DNA of 20,420 nucleotides from positions 1 to 20,420 of the forward strand of contig DATCZS010000082.1 of NCBI GenBank assembly GCA_036525795.1, in the 5' to 3' direction. Each line of letters begins with the position of its first letter. Position 1 is the stretch's first letter. This DNA is from DATCZS01 sp036525795. Lineage in GTDB: Bacteria > Actinomycetota > Acidimicrobiia > Spongiisociales > ZC4RG35. The notes under the pieces were generated by a model. The model did not search any database and was not told where the DNA came from. It saw only the letters and a list, made by a program, of their open reading frames with translations. The position numbers and the translations under genes were made by a program. Positions 13,912 to 20,420 of this stretch are shown here, piece by piece.

Positions 13912-15141
13912 TCACACCCGACCCGGGAGCACTTCCCGGACGATCGCGAGAAACTCGTCGTCGTTCAACAGGCCCTTCTTGGCGAGGGACGTGCCCTTCA
14001 CCTCGGCCAGGATCGCCTCGATCTGTGTGGTCTCGGCGTCGTAGATGCCATGGCGACCGAGCCAGATGGCCACCGAGTCGAGGCCCGAACCCTTCCCCAA
14101 CACGATGGTGGGTTGCGGCTGGCCGACCAGCTCCGGCCGGTACGGGAACGGCTCGGTCAGTTCGCCCTCGACGTTCTTCACCCAGGTGGTGATGATCCCC
14201 GACTCCACGTTGTAGAGCATGTCACCGGTGACCGGCCGGTTCGACGGCTGGGCCACCCCAGACAGCTCGCCGACGAGGCGGGCGATCGACGTGAACTTGG
14301 TGGTGTCGATCCCGGTGTCGACCCCGTACATGGTGAGCAGCGCCAACACCGTTTCCTCGGTCGGGGCGTTGCCCGCCCGCTCGCCCAGTCCGCTCACCGT
14401 GGTGTGGATCACCGACGCACCCTCGGCCACCGCCAGGATCGAGTTGGCCACTCCCATCCCGAAGTCCATGTGGAAGTGGGTCTCGAGCGGAACCCCGAGG
14501 CGCTCACGCACCCGCTTGGTGTAGTAGCTGATGGCGTGAGGCGACGTCACCCCGAACGTGTCGACCAGGGCGACCTTGTCGACATGGCCCTGGGTGGCGA
14601 CGGTCTCGAGGTCGTCGAGCAGCTGGCTCATCGTCGACCGGGTGGCATCGATCGGGAAGAACGTCACCTTAAGCCCGTTCTCGTGGGCGAACTTGGTCGA
14701 CTCGATCGACGCCTCGATCGCCCGTTCCACCGGCCAGCGATAGGCCTTTTCGATCAGGTGGTGGCTGGCGGGAACCTCCATCACCACGCCCTTCACCCCG
14801 CATTCGAGGGCGAGTTGCACGTCGGAAACCATGCAGCGGGAGAACGCGTACACCTCGGTTTCGAGGTCGAGCGCCACCATCCGCTTGATCGCCTCGGCAT
14901 CGGCCGGAGATACCGCAGGCAACCCTGCCTCGATCCGGTGAATCCCCGACTCCGACAGCGCCTCGGCGATCCGCACCTTGTCGTCGGCAGTGAACTCCAC
15001 CCCCGCCTGCTGCTCGCCGTCGCGCAGCGTCACATCGTGAATCTCGACCCGCTCGGGGATCTTGAACCCCTCCGTCACTTCCGGCAGGTAATTCCACGGA
15101 CTCGAGAACCACTGATCCGTCTTCCAGGGGGTGTCGGCCAT
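13912..15141 (-). CDS. HMGL-like / isopropylmalate-homocitrate synthase family enzyme
   Basis: A 409-residue DRE-TIM metallolyase that makes or breaks C-C bonds, related to 2-isopropylmalate, homocitrate and citramalate synthases and HMG-CoA lyase. Seen: DVTLRDGEQ (36-44, with Arg40 and Asp41), an EAGLPAVS loop, VDTFGVTSP, THFHMDFGMGVANS with His222 and His224 as metal ligands, GLGERAGNA (251-259), and VLGKGSG in the C-terminal part. The conserved HxHND reads HFHMD. The LeuA regulatory domain is absent. The ATG at 15141 was chosen for its strong AAGGAG 6 bases upstream; the frame continues to 15339 across the promoter region and into the divergent gene. First gene of the minus-strand run. The setting looks catabolic rather than leucine or lysine biosynthesis, since no partner dehydratase or dehydrogenase genes are next to it. 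Confidence 0.85.
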   Translation of the reverse strand: MADTPWKTDQWFSSPWNYLPEVTEGFKIPERVEIHDVTLRDGEQQAGVEFTADDKVRIAEALSESGIHRIEAGLPAVSPADAEAIKRMVALDLETEVYAFSRCMVSDVQLALECGVKGVVMEVPASHHLIEKAYRWPVERAIEASIESTKFAHENGLKVTFFPIDATRSTMSQLLDDLETVATQGHVDKVALVDTFGVTSPHAISYYTKRVRERLGVPLETHFHMDFGMGVANSILAVAEGASVIHTTVSGLGERAGNAPTEETVLALLTMYGVDTGIDTTKFTSIARLVGELSGVAQPSNRPVTGDMLYNVESGIITTWVKNVEGELTEPFPYRPELVGQPQPTIVLGKGSGLDSVAIWLGRHGIYDAETTQIEAILAEVKGTSLAKKGLLNDDEFLAIVREVLPGRV

Positions 15142-15232
15142 GTCTGGCTCCTTCGTTCTCCTCGACGCGCCGTCCTGATCCTGCATCCTATACGATGCCC
15201 CCTGTCGCTGCCCCGCCCGGCTGGGGGTCGAA
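15142..15232. promoter_or_regulatory. divergent promoter region
   Basis: This 91-base gap separates the 15141 gene (-) from the 15233 gene (+) and is the only place where transcription diverges in the window. It is the sole relatively AT-containing spot nearby and holds TATACG on the plus strand (15189-15194) and TATAGG on the minus strand, both usable as -10 elements. No good -35 is visible for either direction. Confidence 0.45.
15183..15198. promoter_or_regulatory. candidate GntR/FadR-type operator
   Basis: A 16-base imperfect palindrome, GCATC-CTATAC-GATGC, with 5-base arms. Its core ATCCTATACGAT closely resembles the ATnGTATACnAT pattern bound by many FadR-subfamily GntR repressors, which often control catabolic genes. 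It overlaps both possible -10 elements in the divergent promoter, so one repressor could control both directions. The regulator gene itself is not in the window; the assignment is inference from sequence symmetry. Confidence 0.4.
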
Positions 15233-15982
15233 ATGCCTGATGTGTCATACCGGATGAACGATCGCGTGGCCGTGGTGACCGGTGCCGCCACCGGCATCGG
15301 CAAGGCCACCGCCGCCGCATTCGCCGCGGCGGGCGCCACCGTCTATCTGCTCGACATCGACCCGCGGGCGGGTGCCGAGGCCGCCGACGGGGTCGGGGAG
15401 TTCATCCATACCGATGTCACGTCGTCCGAGTCGGTGAACGAGGCGATGCAACGGGTCGGGGACCGCCACGGCCGGCTCGACTGCCTCGTGAACAACGCCG
15501 GCGGCTTCGGTACCCAGCAGACCAGCGAAACGCTCGACCTCGACGAGTGGCGTGCGCTGATCGAGCTCAACCTGACATCGGTCTTCCTCGTCACCCGGGC
15601 CGCCATCCCCCTGCTCAGGCGCTCAGGCGCCGGCCGCGTGGTCAACCTGGGATCCCTCGCCGGTCAGACCGCCGGGTACCGCACCTCGCCTGCGTACGCC
15701 GCCGCCAAGGGGGGAGTCCACGCCCTCACCCGCGTCCTCGCACACGAGCTGGCCCCTGACGGCATCACGGTGAACGCCGTCGCACCGTCTGCGGTGCTCA
15801 CCGAGCGCATCGTCGAGCTCCGAGACGAGGATGAACGCGCCGCCACCGCCCGTTCGATTCCGCTCGGCCGCTACCAGACCCCAGACGAGCTGGCCTCCTG
15901 GGTGGTCTACCTCGCCTCGCAGGAGGCGGGGTTCATGACGGGTGAGACGGTGGCGGTCAATGGCGGACGGTTCATGGTGTGA
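15233..15982 (+). CDS. short-chain dehydrogenase/reductase (SDR)
   Basis: A 249-residue classical SDR. Seen: TGAATGIG (16-23), Asp41 after the second strand (LLDID), suggesting NAD preference, NNAGG (87-91), Asn113 in ELNLTS, Ser141, and Tyr155/Lys159 in YAAAK, with the C-terminal ETVAVNGGRFMV. All catalytic residues are in place. The ATG at 15233 is used here; ATG at 15254 (eighth residue) is an alternative, and neither has a strong ribosome site. It heads the plus-strand operon and is followed by the cupin gene after 17 bases. It is not a close copy of the SDR at 9336. Substrate unknown. Confidence 0.9.
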   Translation: MPDVSYRMNDRVAVVTGAATGIGKATAAAFAAAGATVYLLDIDPRAGAEAADGVGEFIHTDVTSSESVNEAMQRVGDRHGRLDCLVNNAGGFGTQQTSETLDLDEWRALIELNLTSVFLVTRAAIPLLRRSGAGRVVNLGSLAGQTAGYRTSPAYAAAKGGVHALTRVLAHELAPDGITVNAVAPSAVLTERIVELRDEDERAATARSIPLGRYQTPDELASWVVYLASQEAGFMTGETVAVNGGRFMV

Positions 15983-15999
15983 GCGATCGGAGGAGAACC

Positions 16000-16392
16000 A
16001 TGGCGAAGCTGATCAGGTTCGACGAGGAAGAGCGGGTGGCGAGGGGCGACGGTATCGAGAGCGTGCGACTCACCCCGGAGCCACTCGAGGGACAGGGATT
16101 CGTGATGGGGGTGACCAGCTTTCCGCCCGGATCGAGCATCCCGCTCCACAGCCACAACACGATCGAGCAGGTCACCGTGATCGAGGGCGAGGGAATCGCC
16201 GAGCTCGACGGCGAGCGCCGGCCTGCCAGGCCATACGACACCACCCAGATCGCTCCCGGCGAGTTCCACCGCTTCATCAACACCGGCGAAACGCTCATGC
16301 GCATCCTGTGGGTCTACGGATCGACCCACGTCACGCGCACGTTCGCCGACACAGGCGAGACGGTCGAACAGTTCGCCAAGAAGACCCAATGA
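16000..16392 (+). CDS. small cupin-domain protein
   Basis: A 130-residue single-domain cupin. Seen: FPPGSSIPLHSHNTIEQV with His50, His52 and Glu56, and GEFHRFIN with His90, the complete 3-His-1-Glu metal site, plus the glycine turn EGEG. Such small cupins act as metal-dependent isomerases, dioxygenases or lyases, or as sugar/effector binders; none can be chosen from sequence. The ATG at 16000 has GGAGGAG 4 bases upstream; a GTG at 15979, overlapping the SDR stop, adds seven residues and is less likely. Its stop overlaps the next start as ATGA. Confidence 0.87.
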   Translation: MAKLIRFDEEERVARGDGIESVRLTPEPLEGQGFVMGVTSFPPGSSIPLHSHNTIEQVTVIEGEGIAELDGERRPARPYDTTQIAPGEFHRFINTGETLMRILWVYGSTHVTRTFADTGETVEQFAKKTQ

Positions 16393-17438
16393 GCGACCGG
16401 CGGATCGCCGTCGATCGACTGGTCGCATTCGTGGCCGAAATCCTGTCCGCCCAGGGGGTCCCGCCGGAACACGGGCGGATCACCGCCGAGCGGATGATCG
16501 AAGCCGACGTGCGCGGCCGCTCGGGGCACGGCCTGATCCGGCTGGTTCAGTACTCGCAGAGGATCCAGGCGGGCGGATACACCCTCGCTCCGGAGATCCG
16601 GGTGCTGCACGAGACGCCCGTCAGCGCGCTGATCGACGGCGACAACGGGATCGGACAGGTGGTGATGACCCGGGCCGCCGAGATCGCCATCGACAAGGCC
16701 TCCACCAGCGGCATCGGCTGGGTGGGCACGGTCCGCTCCAACCACGCCGGCGCCGCCGGCATCTATCCGGCGATGGCCCTGCGGGCGGGGCTGGGCGCGT
16801 TCTACTTCGCCGTCGCCAACGGCAACGGGATGCCGCCGTGGGGGGGAGTCGAGCGCCTGCTCGGCACCAACCCGATCGCCTTTGCCATCCCGGCCGGACA
16901 CGAGTTGCCGTTTCAGCTCGACATCGCCACCACGGTGGCCTCCCACGGCACCATCAAGGTGACCGCACAGGCCGGAGAGCAGATGCCGGAGGGCTGGGTG
17001 GTCGACCGTGACGGGAACCCGATCACCGATCCGGCCCGGGCCTCCGAGGGGTTTCTCATGCCGATCGGTGGCTACAAGGGGGCGGGGCTCAACATCATGA
17101 TCGGGATGCTGGCCGGGGTGATGACGGGCGCCGCCTTCGGCCGCGACGTCGTCCCGTTCCAGACCGATCACACCACTCCCACCAACACCGGCCAGGCGAT
17201 GATCGCCTTCCGCCCTGATCTGTTCGGACCGAGGGCCGAGTTCGAGGAGCGCATGGACGCCAAGCTGAGGGAACTGCGCGACTCCGAGCCTTCAGGATCG
17301 GGGCCGGTCACCCTGCCGGGGGAGCGGGCCGTCGCCCGCGAAGACGAGCATCGCCGGCTCGGCATCCTGGTGCCGGAAGGCCTGCTGTCCAGGGTCAACG
17401 ACCTGGCGGCGCGCGTCGGGGCACCGGCCCTGACGTGA
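16389..17438 (+). CDS. malate/L-lactate dehydrogenase family (Ldh_2) oxidoreductase
   Basis: A 349-residue NAD(P)-dependent dehydrogenase of the Ldh_2 family (L-sulfolactate, ureidoglycolate, malate and delta-1-piperideine-2-carboxylate dehydrogenases). Seen: the N-terminal RGRSGHGLIRL (His47), the catalytic RSNHAGAAG (His119), WGGVERLLGTNPIAFAIP, the DIATT segment, and MPIGGYKGAGLNIMIGML. Length and motifs are complete. The ATG overlaps the cupin stop in ATGA form, indicating coupling. It reduces or oxidises a 2-keto/2-hydroxy acid or cyclic imine; which one is not visible. It closes the SDR-cupin-Ldh_2 unit. Confidence 0.9.
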   Translation: MSDRRIAVDRLVAFVAEILSAQGVPPEHGRITAERMIEADVRGRSGHGLIRLVQYSQRIQAGGYTLAPEIRVLHETPVSALIDGDNGIGQVVMTRAAEIAIDKASTSGIGWVGTVRSNHAGAAGIYPAMALRAGLGAFYFAVANGNGMPPWGGVERLLGTNPIAFAIPAGHELPFQLDIATTVASHGTIKVTAQAGEQMPEGWVVDRDGNPITDPARASEGFLMPIGGYKGAGLNIMIGMLAGVMTGAAFGRDVVPFQTDHTTPTNTGQAMIAFRPDLFGPRAEFEERMDAKLRELRDSEPSGSGPVTLPGERAVAREDEHRRLGILVPEGLLSRVNDLAARVGAPALT

Positions 17439-17474
17439 GCGGCCGCCCCCCCGTTCCCTTCCGGCGCGCACCCG

Positions 17475-17486
17475 GTTCCGCGGAAC
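17475..17486. promoter_or_regulatory. perfect 12-base palindrome upstream of the hydroxylase genes
   Basis: GTTCCGCGGAAC is a perfect 12-base palindrome in the 125-base gap before the 2Fe-2S subunit gene, about 80-90 bases before its start. It may be an operator for a dimeric regulator. No clear -10/-35 pair is visible nearby; the role is inference. Confidence 0.3.
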
Positions 17487-17504
17487 ACAGGAGATGAGAG
17501 AGCC

Positions 17505-17549
17505 ATGCTCCGTCCGGCGAGGGGAATGCGCCCCGCCGAGCCGAAGTGA
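17505..17549 (+). CDS. possible 14-residue leader/uORF
   Basis: A short ATG frame in the gap before the hydroxylase genes, rich in Pro and Arg (reads MLRPARGMRPAEPK). A purine-rich AGGAGATGAGAG lies upstream, and its TGA overlaps the in-frame GTG at 17546 of the 2Fe-2S gene as GTGA. This geometry would suit translational coupling, but a frame this short is expected by chance in GC-rich DNA. Confidence 0.2.
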   Translation: MLRPARGMRPAEPK

Positions 17550-17563
17550 GGGATGATCGGGGT

Positions 17564-18022
17564 ATGGAGATCACCGTCAACGGCAGGCGACGCCAGGTGC
17601 GCAGCGACCCGGACACCCCACTGCTGTATGTCTTGAGGAACGATCTCGGGCTCAAGGGAACCCGGTTCGGGTGCGGCGAGGGCACGTGCGGCGCCTGCAT
17701 GGTGCTCGTGGATGGCGAGCCGGTCCAGTCGTGCGACGTACCCGTATCGATCGTCGCGGGCAAGGAGATCCGGACGGTCGAGGGGCTCGAGTCCGAGTCG
17801 GGCCTGCATCCGCTGCAGGTGGCGTTCATCGCCGAACAGGCGGCACAGTGCGGGTACTGCACGTCGGGGATCCTCATGTCGGCGTGCGCGTTGTTGGAGC
17901 GAAACCCCGATCCCAGCCGGGAGGAGATCGGGGAGGCACTCGACCCCAACCTCTGCCGCTGCGGCTCGCACTGGCGGGTGCTGCAGGCGGTCGAACGGGC
18001 GGCACGGGAGATGCGGGCATGA
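17564..18022 (+). CDS. 2Fe-2S subunit of a molybdenum hydroxylase (xanthine oxidase family)
   Basis: A 152-residue small subunit that carries electrons from the molybdenum site. It has two clusters: the plant-ferredoxin-type motif with Cys37, Cys42, Cys45 and Cys57 (CGEGTCGAC...C), and the helical motif with Cys96, Cys99, Cys131 and Cys133 (CGYC...CRC). All eight ligands are present. Closest in kind to IorA, NicA and CoxS-type subunits. The ATG at 17564 is used; GTG at 17546 would add six residues and has a stop-start overlap with the mini-ORF before it. Its stop overlaps the start of the large subunit as ATGA, so the two are made together. Confidence 0.93.
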   Translation: MEITVNGRRRQVRSDPDTPLLYVLRNDLGLKGTRFGCGEGTCGACMVLVDGEPVQSCDVPVSIVAGKEIRTVEGLESESGLHPLQVAFIAEQAAQCGYCTSGILMSACALLERNPDPSREEIGEALDPNLCRCGSHWRVLQAVERAAREMRA

Positions 18023-20121
18023 GCGGCCTCACCGAGCACACCGCACCGCGCGGCTTCGCCGACCCTGCGGTCGCCGACGGCATCGCCGGCAGCCACGTGA
18101 GCGTCCATCCGGACGGCACCGTGTCGCTGATCGCCGGGAAGGTCGACCTCGGACAGGGCATCTCCACCGCACTCGCCCAGATCGCCGCAGACGGGCTGGG
18201 CGTGTCGGTCGAACGGATCAGGGTGATCCACGCCGACACCACCGTCAGCCCCGACGAGCGCTACACCAGCGGAAGCTTCTCGGTCGAGAAGGGTGGAACG
18301 GCGGTGCGCCAAGCGGCCGTCGAGCTCCGTGGCCGGCTGATGGCGATGGCAGCGGAGGACCTCGGAGTGCCATCCGACCAGCTCGTCGTGGTCGACGGAG
18401 CCGTCTCGGGACCCGACGGGAACTCGACCACCTACTGGAAGCTGGCCGGCGGCGCATCGACCGTCGAGGCACAGGCGGACACCGGGCCGGTGGTGGGAAC
18501 CACCGTCGGGCGCTGGGACTTCCCGGCGAAGTTTGCCGGCGCTCCCGCCTTCGTCCAGGACCTGGAGCTGGCAGGGATGCTGCACGGCCGGGTGCTGCGT
18601 CCGCCCAGCACCTCCGCCCGACTCATCTCACTGGACCCTGCCCGGACCGAGGCGCTCCCCGGGGTGATCGAGGTGATCCGGTCCGGAGACTTCATCGGGG
18701 TGGTCGCAGAGCGAGAAGAGCAGGCACTGCGGGCGCTGCGCCGGCTGGAGCTCGACGCCGAGTGGGACGACCCACCGCCTCCCGACACGCTGCTCGAACC
18801 GGCGGCGATGCTCGACCAGGAGGCGGAGATCACCGTCGCCGTCGACCGGGGCGAACTGCCCGACCGGATCTCCCACTCCGCCCGGTTCACCCGGCCCTTC
18901 ATCGCCCACGGGTCGATCGGACCGTCCTGCGCGGTGGCGGTCTCCGATGACGCCGGGCTGACCGTGTGGTCGCACACCCAGGGCGTGTATCCGCTGCGGG
19001 GCGACCTGTCGGCGGCACTGGGCCTCCCCGAGGAGCAGGTACGCGTCATCCATCTGGAAGGGGCCGGCTGCTACGGGCACAACGGCGCCGACGACGCCGC
19101 CCTCGACGCCGCCCTCCTCGCCCGGGCGGTTCCAGGACGGCCGGTGCGCCTCCAGTGGAGCCGGGCAGACGAGTTCGGCTGGGAGCCGTACGGCTCGCCG
19201 ATGGTGGTCGATCTGAGCGCCACCCTCGACGGAGACGGTTCGATCGCCGGATGGACCCACGACGTGTGGAGCCACTCGCACATGTCCCGGCCCGGTTCGA
19301 CCGGCGGGATCGGGTTGCTCGCCGCCTGGTACGTCGACCCGCCTGCCCCGATGCCGGAGTTCCGCGACGGCGCCTTCCCGCCCGGCGGGGGCCTGCGCAA
19401 CTCGGTTCCGCTGTACGATCTGCCCAACCTCCGGGTCACCGGGCACCTGGTCTCCGAGACGCCGATCCGGACCTCGGCGCTGCGATCGCTGGGGTCGCAC
19501 GCCAACATCTTCGCCATCGAGTCGTTCATGGAGGAGCTGGCCGGGATCGCCGGGGTGGACCCGGTCGAGTTCCGGCTGCGGCACCTGTCAGATCCGAGGG
19601 CGCGGGCGGTGATCGAGACGGTGATCGAACGGGCCGGGGTGCCGGTGGGCGGAACCAACGACCAGGGCCATGGATTCGGGCTCGGGTTCGGCCGGTACAA
19701 GAACGCCGGGAGCTATGTGGCGGTCGTCGCCCAGGTGGCGGCGGAAGAGGACGTCCGCCTGATCAGGGCATGGGCGGTGGTCGACGGCGGCCTCATCGTC
19801 AACCCCGACGGTGCCCGCAACCAGATCGAAGGCGGGATCATCCAGTCCGCCAGCTGGGCGCTGAAGGAACAGGCCAAGCTGGAGGGAGATCGCAACATCA
19901 CCCGCAGCTGGCTCGACTACCCGATCCTCACCTTCAGAGACACGCCCGAACTCGACGTCCATCTCATCGACCGGCCGGAAGAGAAGTCGGTCGGAGTGGG
20001 CGAGGGCGCCCAGGGCCCGACCACCGCTGCGATCGCCAACGGCATCCGGGCGGCGCTGGGCATCTCGGTCCGCGACCTCCCGTTCACCCCCGAACGGATG
20101 ATGAAGGCGATCCTGGGGTAG
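18019..20121 (+). CDS. molybdopterin-binding large subunit, isoquinoline 1-oxidoreductase/nicotinate dehydrogenase type
   Basis: A 700-residue catalytic subunit of the xanthine oxidase family, hydroxylating a heterocycle or aldehyde with water as oxygen source. Domain order is the permuted one of IorB-type proteins: an N-terminal molybdopterin segment (about 25-110, KVDLGQGIST with Gln46), then the a/b-hammerhead domain (about 160-265, GRWDFPAKFAGAPAFV), then the first molybdopterin domain (GAGCYGHNGADDAALDAALLA, 348-367) and the second with catalytic Glu662 in GVGEGAQGPTTAA. No Tat signal is visible, so it is likely cytoplasmic. No FAD (CoxM-like) subunit, XdhC/CoxI chaperone or cytochrome gene is adjacent, so the electron acceptor is unknown. 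ATG start in ATGA overlap; the frame upstream to 17671 lies inside the small-subunit gene. Substrate cannot be fixed from sequence. Confidence 0.9.
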   Translation: MSGLTEHTAPRGFADPAVADGIAGSHVSVHPDGTVSLIAGKVDLGQGISTALAQIAADGLGVSVERIRVIHADTTVSPDERYTSGSFSVEKGGTAVRQAAVELRGRLMAMAAEDLGVPSDQLVVVDGAVSGPDGNSTTYWKLAGGASTVEAQADTGPVVGTTVGRWDFPAKFAGAPAFVQDLELAGMLHGRVLRPPSTSARLISLDPARTEALPGVIEVIRSGDFIGVVAEREEQALRALRRLELDAEWDDPPPPDTLLEPAAMLDQEAEITVAVDRGELPDRISHSARFTRPFIAHGSIGPSCAVAVSDDAGLTVWSHTQGVYPLRGDLSAALGLPEEQVRVIHLEGAGCYGHNGADDAALDAALLARAVPGRPVRLQWSRADEFGWEPYGSPMVVDLSATLDGDGSIAGWTHDVWSHSHMSRPGSTGGIGLLAAWYVDPPAPMPEFRDGAFPPGGGLRNSVPLYDLPNLRVTGHLVSETPIRTSALRSLGSHANIFAIESFMEELAGIAGVDPVEFRLRHLSDPRARAVIETVIERAGVPVGGTNDQGHGFGLGFGRYKNAGSYVAVVAQVAAEEDVRLIRAWAVVDGGLIVNPDGARNQIEGGIIQSASWALKEQAKLEGDRNITRSWLDYPILTFRDTPELDVHLIDRPEEKSVGVGEGAQGPTTAAIANGIRAALGISVRDLPFTPERMMKAILG

Positions 20122-20129
20122 GCGGATTC

Positions 20130-20205
20130 TTCCTCCCCCATCGGGGGAGGTGCAGCCCCCCTCCCCGGCTCCGCCGGTACGCCCCCCAACGGGGGGAGAA
20201 ACACC
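20130..20205. repeat. GC-rich hairpin repeat, copy 1 (also likely terminator)
   Basis: The first unit of the array starts 8 bases after the large-subunit stop. It contains two hairpins: CCTCCCCC-ATC-GGGGGAGG (8-base perfect arms, 20132-20150) and CCCCCC-AAC-GGGGGG (20182-20196), joined by a TGCAG...GGCTCCGCCGG linker, and ends in GAGAAACACC. The first hairpin could stop transcription of the hydroxylase genes. The pattern resembles REP-type extragenic palindromes. Confidence 0.85.
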
Positions 20206-20285
20206 TGTCGCTCTCCGGGCGGCGCCGGGCATCTCGGTCCGCGACCTCCCGGGACTCCCCCCAACGGGGGAAGACACACCACCCA
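20206..20285. repeat. chimeric hairpin repeat, copy 2
   Basis: The second half (GGACTCCCCCCAACGGGGG, then an AGACACACCACCCA tail) matches the other units, but the first half is replaced by about 46 bases of unrelated sequence. Within that, 20215-20251 matches 20046-20082 at the 3' end of the large-subunit gene in 36 of 37 positions (the only difference is C at 20226 versus T at 20057). Confidence 0.85.
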
Positions 20286-20370
20286 CGTCTCCTCCCCCCA
20301 CCGGGGGAGGTGCAGCCCCCCTCCCCGGCTCCGCCGGGACTCCCCCCCCCGGGGGGAGAAACACCACCCA
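20286..20370. repeat. GC-rich hairpin repeat, copy 3
   Basis: A complete unit of about 84-85 bases with both hairpins, the TGCAGCCCCCC linker and the GAGAAACACCACCCA tail. It has one extra C in the first stem and lacks the AAC loop in the second (a run of C directly followed by a run of G). Confidence 0.85.
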
Positions 20371-20420
20371 CGTTTCCTCCCCCATCGGGGGAGGTGCAGC
20401 CCCCCTCCCCGGCTCCGCCG
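20371..20420. repeat. GC-rich hairpin repeat, copy 4 (cut by window end)
   Basis: The first half of a further unit, with the CCTCCCCC-ATC-GGGGGAGG hairpin and the GGCTCCGCCG linker identical to copy 1. It runs off the window, so the array is longer than seen here. No gene is visible between 20122 and 20420. Confidence 0.85.

Noticed and set aside
12301..15240. Very long plus-strand open frame (979 codons) opposite the phosphotransferase, M24 and HMGL-like genes
   Set aside because: It is antisense to three genes with clear family motifs; its composition (His/Asp/Arg/Val rich, no motif) is the usual shadow of high-GC coding DNA.
20130..20420. Possible CRISPR array
   Set aside because: Units are about 84 bases with internal hairpins and no unique spacers of constant length; the single odd insert derives from the neighbouring gene.

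Overview
The window reads as high-GC chromosomal DNA from a bacterium, most likely an actinobacterium. GTG starts, 4-base ATGA/GTGA gene overlaps and long antisense shadow ORFs all fit, and an acidimicrobial-type lineage is my guess only. There is no rRNA, tRNA, integrase, transposase or CRISPR array. Seventeen protein genes are supported.

Layout. (1) 97-1239 (+): a polytopic acyltransferase-3 type membrane protein that converges on the next block. (2) 8385 down to 1315 (-): a tungsten/molybdenum pyranopterin block, in transcription order a small lipoprotein with a sulfite-oxidase-like fold, a TiaS-like protein carrying a DDTD motif, a polytopic membrane protein, a MoaD-MoeA fusion, a MoeA fused to a periplasmic-binding-like domain, and an aldehyde:ferredoxin oxidoreductase (AOR). 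The first five genes overlap one another. AOR sits 72 bases further on with its own strong ribosome binding site. (3) 15141 down to 8496 (-): a catabolic-looking run on the same strand: HMGL/isopropylmalate-synthase-like enzyme, M24 'pita-bread' protein, short PEP-utilising phosphotransferase-like protein, 3-hydroxyisobutyrate-dehydrogenase-like enzyme, SDR, alpha/beta hydrolase. It is separated from block 2 by only about 110 bases. (4) 15142-15232: a divergent promoter region with a GntR/FadR-like palindrome. (5) 15233-20121 (+): SDR, cupin and Ldh_2-type dehydrogenase in one tight unit, then a two-subunit molybdenum hydroxylase (2Fe-2S subunit and molybdopterin subunit) of the isoquinoline 1-oxidoreductase/nicotinate dehydrogenase type. 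(6) 20130-20420: an array of about 84-base GC-rich hairpin repeats. One unit carries a near-exact 37-base copy of the 3' end of the preceding gene.

How the genes may work together. Two pyranopterin-metal enzymes (AOR and the molybdenum hydroxylase) flank cofactor-insertion genes and a set of generic redox, hydrolytic and C-C bond enzymes. I infer one regulon that hydroxylates a substrate, probably a heterocycle or carbonyl compound, breaks it down and oxidises an aldehyde intermediate. The substrate cannot be named from sequence. The most novel part is the cofactor block: a MoaD whose terminal Gly-Gly is buried inside a fusion, plus three partners (TiaS-like protein, membrane protein, lipoprotein) with no established role in tungsten or molybdenum cofactor maturation.
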